Source: Mesorhizobium liriopis
GTDB taxonomy: Bacteria; Pseudomonadota; Alphaproteobacteria; Rhizobiales; Rhizobiaceae
Assembly (NCBI RefSeq): GCF_024053505.1
Contig: NZ_JAMXQS010000008.1
Location: forward strand, 310,001-374,000
Direction: 5' to 3'
Length of the DNA stretch: 64,000 bases
Shown: positions 26,179 to 34,688 of the stretch, in pieces
Layout: every line of letters starts with the position of its first letter
Position numbering within the stretch: position 1 is the stretch's first letter
The notes under the pieces: model-generated
The model's input: the letters and a program-made list of their open reading frames with translations, nothing else
Databases searched by the model: none
Told to the model about the DNA's origin: nothing
Translations under genes and position numbers: made by a program

Positions 26179-26351
26179 CTTCGCGGTCTCACACCGTCAT
26201 CCGTCTGCGGAAGATCGAGCCTTGGCACCGACGGGTGGATTTTGCCTAGAGGATGTCGGGTTTCGACAAATTCTTCCAGCCCGGCCTTGCTAAGGCCTAG
26301 CTTGAAAGCGCGTTTCCGTCGCGCGATTGCCATGAAAGGTCGTCTTTGCCC

Positions 26352-27101
26352 ATGAAGATCCTGGTCCCTGTCAAACGCGTGGTTGATTACAACGTGAAGA
26401 TCCGGGTTCGGTCTGACGGGTCGGGTGTTGAGTTGGCCAATGTGAAGATGGCGATGAACCCGTTCGACGAGATCGCGGTGGAAGAGGCGATCCGGCTGAA
26501 GGAAGCGGGGGTGGCCGATGAGATCATCGCGGTGTCCATCGGACCGCAGCAGGCACAGGAGACGCTGAGGACCGCACTCGCCATGGGCGCGGACCGGGCG
26601 ATCCTCATCAAGACCGACGGCGTGGTCGAGCCCTTGGCGGTTGCCAAGCTGTTGAAGGGTGTGGCGGAGGCCGAAGGCCCATCGCTCATCATTTTGGGCA
26701 AGCAGGCGATCGACGACGATGCCAACCAGACCGGCCAGATGCTGGCGGCACTTCTCGGCTGGGCGCAGGGCACGTTTGCGTCCAAGGTCGAGGTCGAAGG
26801 CGAGCGGTTGAAAGTCACGCGCGAGGTGGATGGGGGCCTTCAGACCGTGGACCTCAAGCTGCCGGCGATCGTCACCACTGATCTCAGGCTCAACCAGCCG
26901 CGCTATGCGTCTTTGCCCAACATCATGAAGGCCAAGAAGAAGCCGCTCGATGAGAAGGCACCCGCTGACTTCGGCGTGGATGTCACGCCCCGCCTCACCG
27001 TTCTCAAGACGGAAGAGCCGCAAGGGCGCAAGGCGGGCGTGAAGGTGGGGTCGGTCGCGGAACTCGTCGACAAGCTCAAAAACGAAGCCGGCATCATCTG
27101 A
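26352..27101 (+). CDS. etfB: Electron transfer flavoprotein, beta subunit
   Basis: A 249-residue subunit that binds AMP and, with EtfA, carries electrons from acyl-CoA dehydrogenases to ETF-ubiquinone oxidoreductase. The N terminus [19 protein letters not shown] and the signature [18 protein letters not shown] (about 179-196) are typical. The ATG at 26352 is used. It is the first gene of etfB-etfA, 27 bases before etfA, with the 3-hydroxyacyl-CoA dehydrogenase gene further downstream. Confidence 0.95.
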   Translation: MKILVPVKRVVDYNVKIRVRSDGSGVELANVKMAMNPFDEIAVEEAIRLKEAGVADEIIAVSIGPQQAQETLRTALAMGADRAILIKTDGVVEPLAVAKLLKGVAEAEGPSLIILGKQAIDDDANQTGQMLAALLGWAQGTFASKVEVEGERLKVTREVDGGLQTVDLKLPAIVTTDLRLNQPRYASLPNIMKAKKKPLDEKAPADFGVDVTPRLTVLKTEEPQGRKAGVKVGSVAELVDKLKNEAGII

Positions 27102-27128
27102 CAAGGCGAGCCCAAGGAGACAAATCCC

Positions 27129-28058
27129 ATGACCATTCTTCTTCTCGCCGAACACGATAACGCGTCGCTGTCCGACCAGACCGCCAAGGCGCTGACCGCA
27201 GCCAAAGGGATCGGCTCTGACATCCACGTGCTGGTTGCCGGCCAAGGCGCGCAAAGCGCAGCTGAGGCTGCCGCCAAGCTGCAGGGCGTCGCCAAGGTCC
27301 TGCTCATTGAGAGCGAGGCGCTGGCCGAGCGTCTGGCCGAGCCCTTGGCTGCGACGATCGTGGAACTGGCTGGGCCCTACGACACGATCCTCGCGCCTGC
27401 CACGACCTCGGCCAAGAACGTCATGCCGCGTGTCGCAGCGCTTCTTGATGTGGCCCAGGTGTCGGAAGTGATGGAGGTGGTGTCTCCCGACACCTTCAAA
27501 CGCACGATCTATGCGGGCAACGCCATCCAGACCGTGCAGTCGACTGAAGCCAAGAAGGTCTTGACCATCCGCACGGCATCCTTTGCGTCTGCTCCCGAAG
27601 GTGGTGCCGCACCCGTCGAGACGGCCAATGCCGCAGCCGATCCGGCCCTTTCCCGCTTTGTCGAAAACCGGATTGCCGCTTCCGAGCGGCCCGAGCTGAC
27701 TTCGGCCAAGATCATCGTCTCAGGGGGACGTGCACTGGGCTCCGCCGAGAAGTTCAACGAGGTGATGCTGCCGTTGGCCGACAAGCTGGGGGCAGCGGTG
27801 GGGGCCTCCCGTGCAGCCGTTGACGCGGGCTATGCGCCCAATGACTGGCAGGTGGGCCAGACCGGCAAGGTGGTGGCACCCGATCTCTATATTGCCTGCG
27901 GCATCTCGGGCGCCATCCAGCATCTCGCCGGCATGAAGGACTCGAAAGTCATCGTCGCCATCAACAAGGACGAGGAAGCCCCGATCTTCCAGGTCGCCGA
28001 CTACGGCCTCGTCGGCGATATCTTCACACTCGTGCCGGAACTCGAAAAGGCGCTGTAA
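27129..28058 (+). CDS. etfA: Electron transfer flavoprotein, alpha subunit
   Basis: A 309-residue FAD-binding subunit. The C-terminal FAD domain carries [20 protein letters not shown] and [20 protein letters not shown], the canonical ETF alpha signature. The N-terminal part (residues 1-180) is the domain that faces EtfB. It follows etfB by 27 bases and is terminated by the strong hairpin at 28083-28109, so the downstream dehydrogenase gene needs its own promoter or read-through. Confidence 0.95.
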   Translation: MTILLLAEHDNASLSDQTAKALTAAKGIGSDIHVLVAGQGAQSAAEAAAKLQGVAKVLLIESEALAERLAEPLAATIVELAGPYDTILAPATTSAKNVMPRVAALLDVAQVSEVMEVVSPDTFKRTIYAGNAIQTVQSTEAKKVLTIRTASFASAPEGGAAPVETANAAADPALSRFVENRIAASERPELTSAKIIVSGGRALGSAEKFNEVMLPLADKLGAAVGASRAAVDAGYAPNDWQVGQTGKVVAPDLYIACGISGAIQHLAGMKDSKVIVAINKDEEAPIFQVADYGLVGDIFTLVPELEKAL

Positions 28059-28082
28059 CAACTGCGCCAGTCGCAATGACAG

Positions 28083-28109
28083 GGACGGGCTCTACGCCCG
28101 TCCTTTTTT
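28083..28109 (+). terminator. Intrinsic terminator after etfA
   Basis: GGACGGGC (28083-28090), loop TCTAC, GCCCGTCC (28096-28103), then six T. This is a strong rho-independent terminator for the etfBA transcript. Confidence 0.9.
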
Positions 28110-28212
28110 GTTTTGTCCGCACCATATCGGCCAACCCCATGATGTGACTGGGCAAAGGCCTCGAAACCGCTTTCCCTTTGCCGACCGGTTCTCTACCTTG
28201 CACTGCAACAAT

Positions 28213-28231
28213 CCACGGTTCCGAACCGTGG
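28213..28231. promoter_or_regulatory. Perfect dyad upstream of the 3-hydroxybutyryl-CoA dehydrogenase gene
   Basis: CCACGGTT-CCG-AACCGTGG: 8-bp arms around a 3-base centre, 31 bases before the ATG at 28262. It could be a repressor site or a leader hairpin. It separates this gene's expression from the terminated etfBA transcript. Confidence 0.45.
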
Positions 28232-28261
28232 CTAGGGCTGGGTCCAGGGATCACAAGAAGA

Positions 28262-29140
28262 ATGAGCAGCATCGAAACGGTCGGGATCATCGGCGCCGGG
28301 CAGATGGGCGGTGGTATCGCTCATGTCTGCGCGCTGGCCGGCTATCAGGTGCTGCTTTACGACATTTCGGGCGAGCGGATCGAGAAGGGCATCGCCACGA
28401 TCAGCGGCAACATGGCACGCCAGGTCGCTTCCGGGAAGCTTGAGGACAAGGTCCGGCAAGAGGCGGTCGGACGTATCGCCAAAGCGTCGGAACTGAGCGA
28501 CCTGTCCGCGGCCGATCTGGTGATCGAGGCGGCGACCGAGGACGAGGCGACCAAGCGCAAGATCTATGCGCAGCTTTGTCCGCTCCTGAACCCCGAGGCC
28601 ATTCTCGCCACCAACACCTCGTCCATCTCGATCACGCGGCTGGCGGCGCAAACCGACCGCCCCGAGCGCTTCATCGGCATCCACTTCATGAATCCGGTGC
28701 CGGTGATGAATTTGGTGGAGCTGGTGCGCGGCATCGCCACCGAGGATCACACCTTCGAAGCCGCCAAGGGGTTCGTCGCCTCGCTGCACAAGACGCTGAC
28801 CGTGTCCGAGGACTTCCCGGCCTTTATCGTCAACCGCATCCTGTTGCCGATGATCAACGAGGCGATCTACACGCTCTACGAAGGCGTGGGCACGGTGGAG
28901 GCCATCGATACGGCGATGAAGCTCGGCGCCAACCATCCGATGGGCCCGTTGCAGCTGGCCGATTTCATCGGCTTGGACACCTGCCTCTCCATCATGCAGG
29001 TGCTGCATGACGGGTTGTCGGATTCGAAATACCGCCCTTGTCCGCTTTTGGTGAAATATGTCGAAGCCGGCTGGCTCGGTCGTAAGACCAATCGCGGCTT
29101 CTACGATTATCGGGGCGAAACACCGGTTCCGACACGGTAA
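28262..29140 (+). CDS. 3-hydroxybutyryl-CoA dehydrogenase
   Basis: A 292-residue NAD-dependent 3-hydroxyacyl-CoA dehydrogenase that interconverts 3-hydroxybutyryl-CoA and acetoacetyl-CoA. The N-terminal motif GIIGAGQMGGGIAHVCA (about residues 8-24) binds NAD. The catalytic His lies in GIHFMNPVPVM, and ANHPMGPLQLADFIG is the C-terminal dimerisation signature. The ATG at 28262 matches the family N terminus. Neighbouring etfBA suggests one acyl-CoA oxidation/electron-transfer unit, though a terminator and a dyad lie between. Confidence 0.92.
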   Translation: MSSIETVGIIGAGQMGGGIAHVCALAGYQVLLYDISGERIEKGIATISGNMARQVASGKLEDKVRQEAVGRIAKASELSDLSAADLVIEAATEDEATKRKIYAQLCPLLNPEAILATNTSSISITRLAAQTDRPERFIGIHFMNPVPVMNLVELVRGIATEDHTFEAAKGFVASLHKTLTVSEDFPAFIVNRILLPMINEAIYTLYEGVGTVEAIDTAMKLGANHPMGPLQLADFIGLDTCLSIMQVLHDGLSDSKYRPCPLLVKYVEAGWLGRKTNRGFYDYRGETPVPTR

Positions 29141-29213
29141 GGCCTCATCATTTCAGTGGCTTAGGTGCCGTCATTAAGCTTTCGGTAAAGAGTCGGAAAG
29201 TTTGCGTTAACGC

Positions 29214-30743
29214 TTAACTTCCGCGCGGGAGTGGCTTTGCGCTGCCAAAGAAGTCCGCCCACGGGTTCTTTCGCCTGAGCGCGCCGCTCAGCGCCTTGCT
29301 GCCCAGCCTGAATTCATCCGATGCGACGTCGTCCAGCTCTTTCCATGTGATCGGCACCGACACGGCACCGCTGTTGCGTGCACGCGGCGACCAGGGGACG
29401 ACGGTGGTGGCGTTCGGATTGTTACGCAGATAGTCGAGATAGATGCGGCCTTTGCGCTCGTCCTTGGACGACGCAGCCGTGAAGCGGTCGGGTTCTTCCC
29501 TGGCCATGCGGTGGGCAAGGGCGCTGGCGAAGTGCTCCACCGCCTTCCAATTGGCGCCCGGTTCGAGCGGTGCCGTGATGTGGTAGCCTTTGCCGCCGGA
29601 CGTCTTCACGAAAGGCACGAGCCCGCTTTCCTCCAGATGAGCGCGCAGGTCGTGGGCCGCGCGGCGGAGCGCGTCGAGGTCGATGCCCGGGTCCGGGTCG
29701 AGATCGAAGGTGACCTGATCGGGTTGCGTCAGGCTGTTGGCCTTCGCTCCCCAGACATGGATTTCCGTGATGCCGAACTGTGCGAGGGCCACAAGGCCGC
29801 TGAAGTTCTGGATGAAGAGCAGTTCCGCATCGTCGGCCGGGTCACGCATTGTGCTGATGGCCGCAGGCATGCCCTTCCAGGCATGCTGCTGGAAGAAGCG
29901 CTGGCTGCCGCCGACGCCGTCAGGCGTGCGCACCAGCGTCAGCGGGCGATTCTCGATGAAGGGGCGCATGCGGTCCCAGACCTTGCGGTAATAATCCACG
30001 AGATCGGTCTTGGTGAACTTCGCTTCCGGCCAAAGCTGGCGTCTGGGGCTCGACACGCGCACGCCTTCGATCGTAACGGGCTTGCCGAGGTCTTCCTTTT
30101 TGGAACTGGCTTTCGAAGGTGTTGCCTTGTTCGCCGGGGTCTTCTTTTTGGGTGGCGCCGGTGTCTCCTCCTTGCCGCCGACTTCCTCGACCGTCCGGTC
30201 GGATCGCACGGAGCGCGGCATGTCTTCGAGAATGTCGCCGGTGTCGCGCGCTTCCGCGTCTTCATCCTTAACGAGCAGCCAGTTCGGCGCGTGCTCCTTC
30301 GGGCGGGGCTTCATGCGCACGAGATGCCAGCCGCCGCGCAGCTTGCGGCCTTCCAAAGTAAAGGAAATGCGGCCTTTCTCCATGCCTGCGGCAGGATCGC
30401 CCTTCGGCGTCCAACTGCCTTCATCCCAGACGATCACGGCACCGCCGCCATATTCCTCTTCCGGAATCGTGCCTTCGAAGCCGGCATAGTCGAGCGGGTG
30501 GTCCTCGACCTGAACGGCGAGACGCTTCTCTGACGGGTCGAGGCTCGGGCCGCGCGTCACCGCCCAACTCCACAGCACGCCGCCATGTTCGAGCCTCAGA
30601 TCGTAATGCAGCCGGGTGGCATCGTGCTTGTGAACGACGAAGATGCCGCCGCGGTTCGAAACACGCAGCGGCTCGGTTTTGCCCTCGGGTTCTTCCGTTT
30701 TCGAGAAGTCGCGTTTTTCCCGGTAAGTCTTGAGATCCGCCAT
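29214..30743 (-). CDS. LigD-like phosphoesterase-polymerase protein lacking the ligase domain
   Basis: A 509-residue protein with two complete domains of bacterial NHEJ LigD. Residues about 25-165 form the 3'-phosphoesterase domain, with HDATRLHYDLRLE carrying the metal-binding H40, H46 and D48. Residues about 222-500 form the archaeo-eukaryotic primase-type polymerase: metal motif TFDLDPDPG (D347, D349) and SGGKGYH (382-388). A Lys/Pro/Ala-rich linker (190-220) sits where the ATP-dependent ligase should be; no KxDGxR motif exists. LigD normally has about 800 residues. The ATG at 30743 has GGAGAGG upstream. No Ku gene is in the window. Confidence 0.85.
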   Translation of the reverse strand: MADLKTYREKRDFSKTEEPEGKTEPLRVSNRGGIFVVHKHDATRLHYDLRLEHGGVLWSWAVTRGPSLDPSEKRLAVQVEDHPLDYAGFEGTIPEEEYGGGAVIVWDEGSWTPKGDPAAGMEKGRISFTLEGRKLRGGWHLVRMKPRPKEHAPNWLLVKDEDAEARDTGDILEDMPRSVRSDRTVEEVGGKEETPAPPKKKTPANKATPSKASSKKEDLGKPVTIEGVRVSSPRRQLWPEAKFTKTDLVDYYRKVWDRMRPFIENRPLTLVRTPDGVGGSQRFFQQHAWKGMPAAISTMRDPADDAELLFIQNFSGLVALAQFGITEIHVWGAKANSLTQPDQVTFDLDPDPGIDLDALRRAAHDLRAHLEESGLVPFVKTSGGKGYHITAPLEPGANWKAVEHFASALAHRMAREEPDRFTAASSKDERKGRIYLDYLRNNPNATTVVPWSPRARNSGAVSVPITWKELDDVASDEFRLGSKALSGALRRKNPWADFFGSAKPLPRGS

Positions 30744-30789
30744 TGCCCGCCTCTCCGACATGGGGAAACAGGCAAACGTAACCTCGTGC

Positions 30790-31479
30790 TCAGGGTTCCA
30801 GCGCGGCCTCGATCAGCGCCTTGGCATCCGCGCTGTGCCATTCGGCGGGGCCGTTCATGGAGCCCAGCATGCAGCCCTCGCCGTCGATCAGAAAGGTCGC
30901 GGGCAGGCCGAGCACGAGGCCGCGTTCCTTCATCGTGTCGAAGAGTTTCAGCGAGGGATCGCGATAGCGTTCGAGCGCTTTGACGCCGATCTCGTCGAGG
31001 AACTTGTTGGGCTTGGTCGCATCGCCCTTGTCGAGATTGACGGTGACGACCTCGAAATTCTCGCCGCCCATCTCGGTTTCGAGAGCGTCGAGCGCAGGCA
31101 TCTCCGCGCGGCAGGGCGCGCACCAAGTGGCCCAGAGATTGACCAGCAGCGTCTGTCCCTTCTTGTCGGCAAGCGTCATCGGCGTGCCTTGCGGGGTCTC
31201 GAATTGCAGGCCGGCGAGCGAGATCGGCGGATCGGCCGGCAGCATGGCTGCGACCTGGCCTTGTGCCGCAGCGCCCACCGTTTTCGCTTGGTCAGCCTTC
31301 AGTGCGCAGGCTTTGTCGGCCTCGGTGCTCGCAGCGACGGTCGAGGGCGCCGCATCCGAGGCGTTCTCCCCGTTGCCAGACCCGTGCAAGCCGAAATATA
31401 CCGCCCCCACACCGGCACATGCGCCCGCAAGCCCTGCCAGCAGGGCCCAGCGCAGTGCGGGGAAAAGTTTTCTGTCCAT
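30790..31479 (-). CDS. TlpA family thiol:disulfide interchange protein
   Basis: A 229-residue protein with an N-terminal transmembrane anchor (about residues 10-30) and a periplasmic thioredoxin fold. The active site is WCAPC in [25 protein letters not shown] holds the cis-Pro motif. TlpA proteins reduce disulfides in cytochrome c maturation or copper delivery. Two extra Cys residues (CALKAD and GCMLGS) are present. It is divergent from argH (46 bases) and upstream of the LigD-like gene on the same strand. Confidence 0.88.
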   Translation of the reverse strand: MDRKLFPALRWALLAGLAGACAGVGAVYFGLHGSGNGENASDAAPSTVAASTEADKACALKADQAKTVGAAAQGQVAAMLPADPPISLAGLQFETPQGTPMTLADKKGQTLLVNLWATWCAPCRAEMPALDALETEMGGENFEVVTVNLDKGDATKPNKFLDEIGVKALERYRDPSLKLFDTMKERGLVLGLPATFLIDGEGCMLGSMNGPAEWHSADAKALIEAALEP

Positions 31480-31525
31480 GCTGCCTCACCCGTCGCGGCG
31501 TCATCCAGGGATGCGGTTTACCCAT

Positions 31526-32956
31526 ATGAGCGACCAGAAGCCCAGCGCCAAGGCCGAGCCTGCGACAGCGGGAAGCAACCAGATGTGGGGCGGCCGCTTC
31601 GCGTCGGGCCCCGCTGCCATCATGCAGGCGATCAACGCTTCCATCGACTTCGACCGGAAACTTTATGCGCAGGACATCGAAGGCTCGCTGGCGCATGCCG
31701 CGATGCTGAAAGCGCAGGGGATCATTTCGGCGGACGATCATGCCGCGATCGAAAAGGGTCTCAGCCAAATTCTCGGCGAGATCGAAGCAGGCAGTTTCCA
31801 GTTCTCGGCCAAGCTCGAAGACATCCACATGAATGTCGAGGCACGGCTGGCCGAACTGATCGGTTCGGCGGCCGGGCGGCTCCACACCGCGCGCTCGCGC
31901 AACGATCAGGTGGCGGTGGATTTCCGGCTTTGGGTCAAGCGCGAAACGGAGCGCACGGCGCATGCCTTGCGTGGCCTGATCGAGACGCTGCTGTCGCGTG
32001 CCGAGGAACACGCGGCCAGCGTGATGCCCGGCTTCACGCATCTTCAAAGCGCCCAGCCGGTGACCTTCGGCCACCATCTGATGGCCTATGTCGAGATGTT
32101 CGGCCGCGACCTGTCGCGCGCGCAGGATGCCGCGAAGCGGATGGATGAGAGCCCGCTGGGCGCGGCGGCACTTGCCGGTACACCTTTCCCGATCGACCGC
32201 CATGCGACGGCGGAGGCGCTTGGATTTGGCGGCCCGACCCGCAATTCGATCGATTCGGTGTCCGATCGCGACTTCGCGCTGGAATTCCTCAGCGTCGCCT
32301 CGATCGCCGGCGTGCATCTGTCGCGGCTGGCGGAGGAGATCGTGATCTGGTCCACGCCGCAGTTCAATTTCGTGCGGCTGTCGGACTCGTTCTCGACAGG
32401 CTCGTCGATCATGCCGCAGAAGAAGAACCCGGATGCCGCCGAACTGGTGCGCGCCAAGACGGGACGGCTCAACGGCCACCTGATCGGGCTCCTGACGGTC
32501 ATGAAGGGGCTGCCGCTTTCCTATTCGAAGGACATGCAGGAAGACAAGGAAGCGGTCTTCGACGCGGCGGAAACGCTCGACCTGATGCTGGCCGCGATGA
32601 CCGGCATGGTGGGCGACATGGGGGTGAACACGGACAGCATGCGGCGCGCGGCGGGCGCGGGCTTCTCGGTGGCGACCGATCTGGCCGACTGGCTGGTGCG
32701 CGAGGCAGGCCTGCCGTTCCGTGAGGCGCACCATGTCACCGGTCGCGCCGTGGCAGAGGCCGAGAAGCGGCGGGTGGGCTTGGAAGAACTCTCGCTTGCC
32801 GACCTGCAGGCCATCCATCCGGGCATCACCGAAACGGTGTTCGATGTGCTTTCCGTCGATCGCTCGGTGGAAAGCCGCACATCCTTCGGCGGTACGGCCC
32901 CGGATGGCGTCCGCGCGCAGATCGCTTATTGGCGCGAGCGGCTCGCAAGCGCCTGA
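31526..32956 (+). CDS. argH: Argininosuccinate lyase
   Basis: A 476-residue member of the fumarase/aspartase superfamily, catalysing the last step of arginine synthesis. The signature loop is [15 protein letters not shown] with the catalytic Ser. The start block [10 protein letters not shown] and [11 protein letters not shown] (substrate loop) are present. The ATG at 31526 is chosen because upstream in-frame sequence is antisense to tlpA. argH, lptM and lysA follow in the same direction, the usual rhizobial order. Confidence 0.94.
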   Translation: MSDQKPSAKAEPATAGSNQMWGGRFASGPAAIMQAINASIDFDRKLYAQDIEGSLAHAAMLKAQGIISADDHAAIEKGLSQILGEIEAGSFQFSAKLEDIHMNVEARLAELIGSAAGRLHTARSRNDQVAVDFRLWVKRETERTAHALRGLIETLLSRAEEHAASVMPGFTHLQSAQPVTFGHHLMAYVEMFGRDLSRAQDAAKRMDESPLGAAALAGTPFPIDRHATAEALGFGGPTRNSIDSVSDRDFALEFLSVASIAGVHLSRLAEEIVIWSTPQFNFVRLSDSFSTGSSIMPQKKNPDAAELVRAKTGRLNGHLIGLLTVMKGLPLSYSKDMQEDKEAVFDAAETLDLMLAAMTGMVGDMGVNTDSMRRAAGAGFSVATDLADWLVREAGLPFREAHHVTGRAVAEAEKRRVGLEELSLADLQAIHPGITETVFDVLSVDRSVESRTSFGGTAPDGVRAQIAYWRERLASA

Positions 32957-32975
32957 CAAGCGGCGAGGCTTGGGC

Positions 32976-33042
32976 TAGAGCATTTGTACTTTTCGCAATT
33001 CCGGACGCAAAACCGCTGCGCACTTTTGCTGGATTTGCTTTA
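32976..33042. repeat. Dispersed palindrome, family 1, copy B
   Basis: In minus orientation this holds the same core as copies A and C: CAAAAGTGCGCAGCGGTTTT. The flanks TAGAGCA and TGCTTTA pair. It lies between argH and lptM, in the leader of the lptM-lysA transcript. Confidence 0.55.
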
Positions 33043-33073
33043 GAACGCGAAAGCTCTTGGGACAGGACAGCAG

Positions 33074-33283
33074 ATGGCGGCCGGCAAGCTCGTTTCAATC
33101 ATTCTCGCGACAGGGCTTTCGGCCGTGATGCTTTCGGGATGCGGCCGCAAGGGCGATCTCGACACGCCCTACGACGCGGCGGTCCAGGCCCGTAAAGATG
33201 CGCAGCAGAACAACCAGCCTGTGCCACCCGAGCCGAAAAAGCCCGTGACCGATCGAAAGTTCATCCTCGATCCGCTGATCTGA
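33074..33283 (+). CDS. lptM: LPS translocon maturation chaperone LptM (small lipoprotein)
   Basis: A 69-residue lipoprotein with signal peptide (residues 1-22), lipobox MLSGC and lipidated Cys at 23. CGRKGDLDTPYDA matches the LptM (formerly YifL) N-terminal motif that aids LptD-LptE assembly. A Pro-rich tail follows. It ends 7 bases before lysA, as in other rhizobia and in E. coli near dapF. Confidence 0.85.
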   Translation: MAAGKLVSIILATGLSAVMLSGCGRKGDLDTPYDAAVQARKDAQQNNQPVPPEPKKPVTDRKFILDPLI

Positions 33284-33290
33284 GACGACC

Positions 33291-34559
33291 GTGAACCATT
33301 TCCAGTATCGTGACGGCGTGCTCCATGCCGAAGACGTGGCCTTGCCGACCATCGCGGAAGCCGTGGGCACGCCATTCTACTGCTATTCGGACGCGACACT
33401 CACGCGGCATTTCAGGGTCTTCTCCGAGGCGCTGAAGGGGCTCGACGCCACCGTTTGCTATGCGCTGAAGGCCAATTCCAACCAGGCCGTGCTTTCGACG
33501 CTCGCGAAGCTCGGGGCGGGGGCCGACGTGGTGTCGGAAGGTGAACTGCGCCGCGCGCGGGCGGCCGGCATTCCGGCGGAAAAGATCGTGTTCTCGGGCG
33601 TGGGCAAGACCGCGCGCGAGATGGACTATGCGCTGCTCGAAGGCATCCACTGTTTCAATGTCGAGTCCGAGCCGGAGCTCGAACTGCTTTCAGCCCGCGC
33701 GACGGCACTCGGCCTCGTCGCGCCGGTCTCGATCCGCATCAACCCGGATGTGGATGCGCGGACACATGCGAAGATTTCGACTGGCAAGGCCGAGAACAAA
33801 TTCGGCATTCCGTTCGGCGAAGCGCGCCGCGTTTATGCGCGGGTGGCGAGCCTGCCGGGCGTGGAGGCGGTCGGCATCGACACCCATATCGGCAGCCAGA
33901 TCACCGAGCTGCAGCCTTTCGACGACGCGTTTCGCGTGCTGGTCGAACTCGTCGGCACCTTGCGCGGAGAGGGGCACGACATCCGCCATGTCGATCTCGG
34001 TGGCGGCCTGGGCATCCCTTATCGGCAGGACAACAACCCGCCGCCCGAGCCGCAGGATTATGCGGCCGTCGTGCGCAAGCATATGGAGCCCTTGGGGCTC
34101 AAGGTCGTCATCGAGCCGGGCCGGCTGATCGCGGGCAATGCGGGCATTCTGGTGTCTTCCGTGATCTATCTCAAGGAAGGCGAAGCCAAGAATTTCCTGA
34201 TCGTGGACGCGGCGATGAACGACCTCATCCGCCCCACGCTTTATGACGCCTATCACGAGATCCGCCCGGTGGTGCTGGGCGAGGCCGAGCCGATCCGCGT
34301 CGATGTGGTGGGACCGGTCTGCGAAACGGGCGACGTGCTGGGGCTCGACCGCAGCCTGTCGCGCATGGGACCGGGAGATCTGGTGGCGGTGGGCACGGCA
34401 GGTGCCTATGGCGCAGTGCAGGCCGGCACCTATAATTCGCGGCTTTTGGTTCCGGAAGTGCTGGTGAAGGGCGACCAGTTCCACGTGGTGCGTCCGCGGC
34501 CTTCCTATGAAGACCTGATCGGGCTCGACCGCCTGCCGCCATGGCTTGAAACCACTTAA
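33291..34559 (+). CDS. lysA: Diaminopimelate decarboxylase
   Basis: A 422-residue fold-type III PLP enzyme that converts meso-diaminopimelate to lysine. K60 in YALKANSN binds PLP. GGGLGIPY and the substrate-binding CETGDVLGLDR in the C-terminal barrel are conserved. The GTG at 33291 begins MNHFQYRDG, the usual start. It is 7 bases after lptM and is followed by a hairpin and palindrome copy C. Confidence 0.95.
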   Translation: MNHFQYRDGVLHAEDVALPTIAEAVGTPFYCYSDATLTRHFRVFSEALKGLDATVCYALKANSNQAVLSTLAKLGAGADVVSEGELRRARAAGIPAEKIVFSGVGKTAREMDYALLEGIHCFNVESEPELELLSARATALGLVAPVSIRINPDVDARTHAKISTGKAENKFGIPFGEARRVYARVASLPGVEAVGIDTHIGSQITELQPFDDAFRVLVELVGTLRGEGHDIRHVDLGGGLGIPYRQDNNPPPEPQDYAAVVRKHMEPLGLKVVIEPGRLIAGNAGILVSSVIYLKEGEAKNFLIVDAAMNDLIRPTLYDAYHEIRPVVLGEAEPIRVDVVGPVCETGDVLGLDRSLSRMGPGDLVAVGTAGAYGAVQAGTYNSRLLVPEVLVKGDQFHVVRPRPSYEDLIGLDRLPPWLETT

Positions 34560-34572
34560 GTTCACGTTTTCG

Positions 34573-34600
34573 AAGGCGGCCTCGCCTTCGCCGCCTTTGC
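34573..34600 (+). terminator. Weak terminator-like hairpin after lysA
   Basis: AAGGCGGC (34573-34580) and GCCGCCTT (34590-34597) with a 9-base loop, followed by only TTT then GCTGG. The stem is strong but the U-tract is poor, so it may only partly stop lysA transcripts. Confidence 0.45.
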
Positions 34601-34615
34601 TGGTAGTGTAGACCC

Positions 34616-34653
34616 GTTCCGGCAAAAGTGCGCAGCGGTTTTGCGTTCGGAAC
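34616..34653. repeat. Dispersed palindrome, family 1, copy C
   Basis: TTCCGG and TTCGGAA flank the core CAAAAGTGCGCAGCGGTTTT, the same sequence as copy B and close to copy A. It lies in the leader of the TIGR02302 gene, 36 bases before the ATG. Confidence 0.6.
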
Positions 34654-34688
34654 TGCGGCGAAATCTTTCCCGCACCGAAAGAGGGCTC

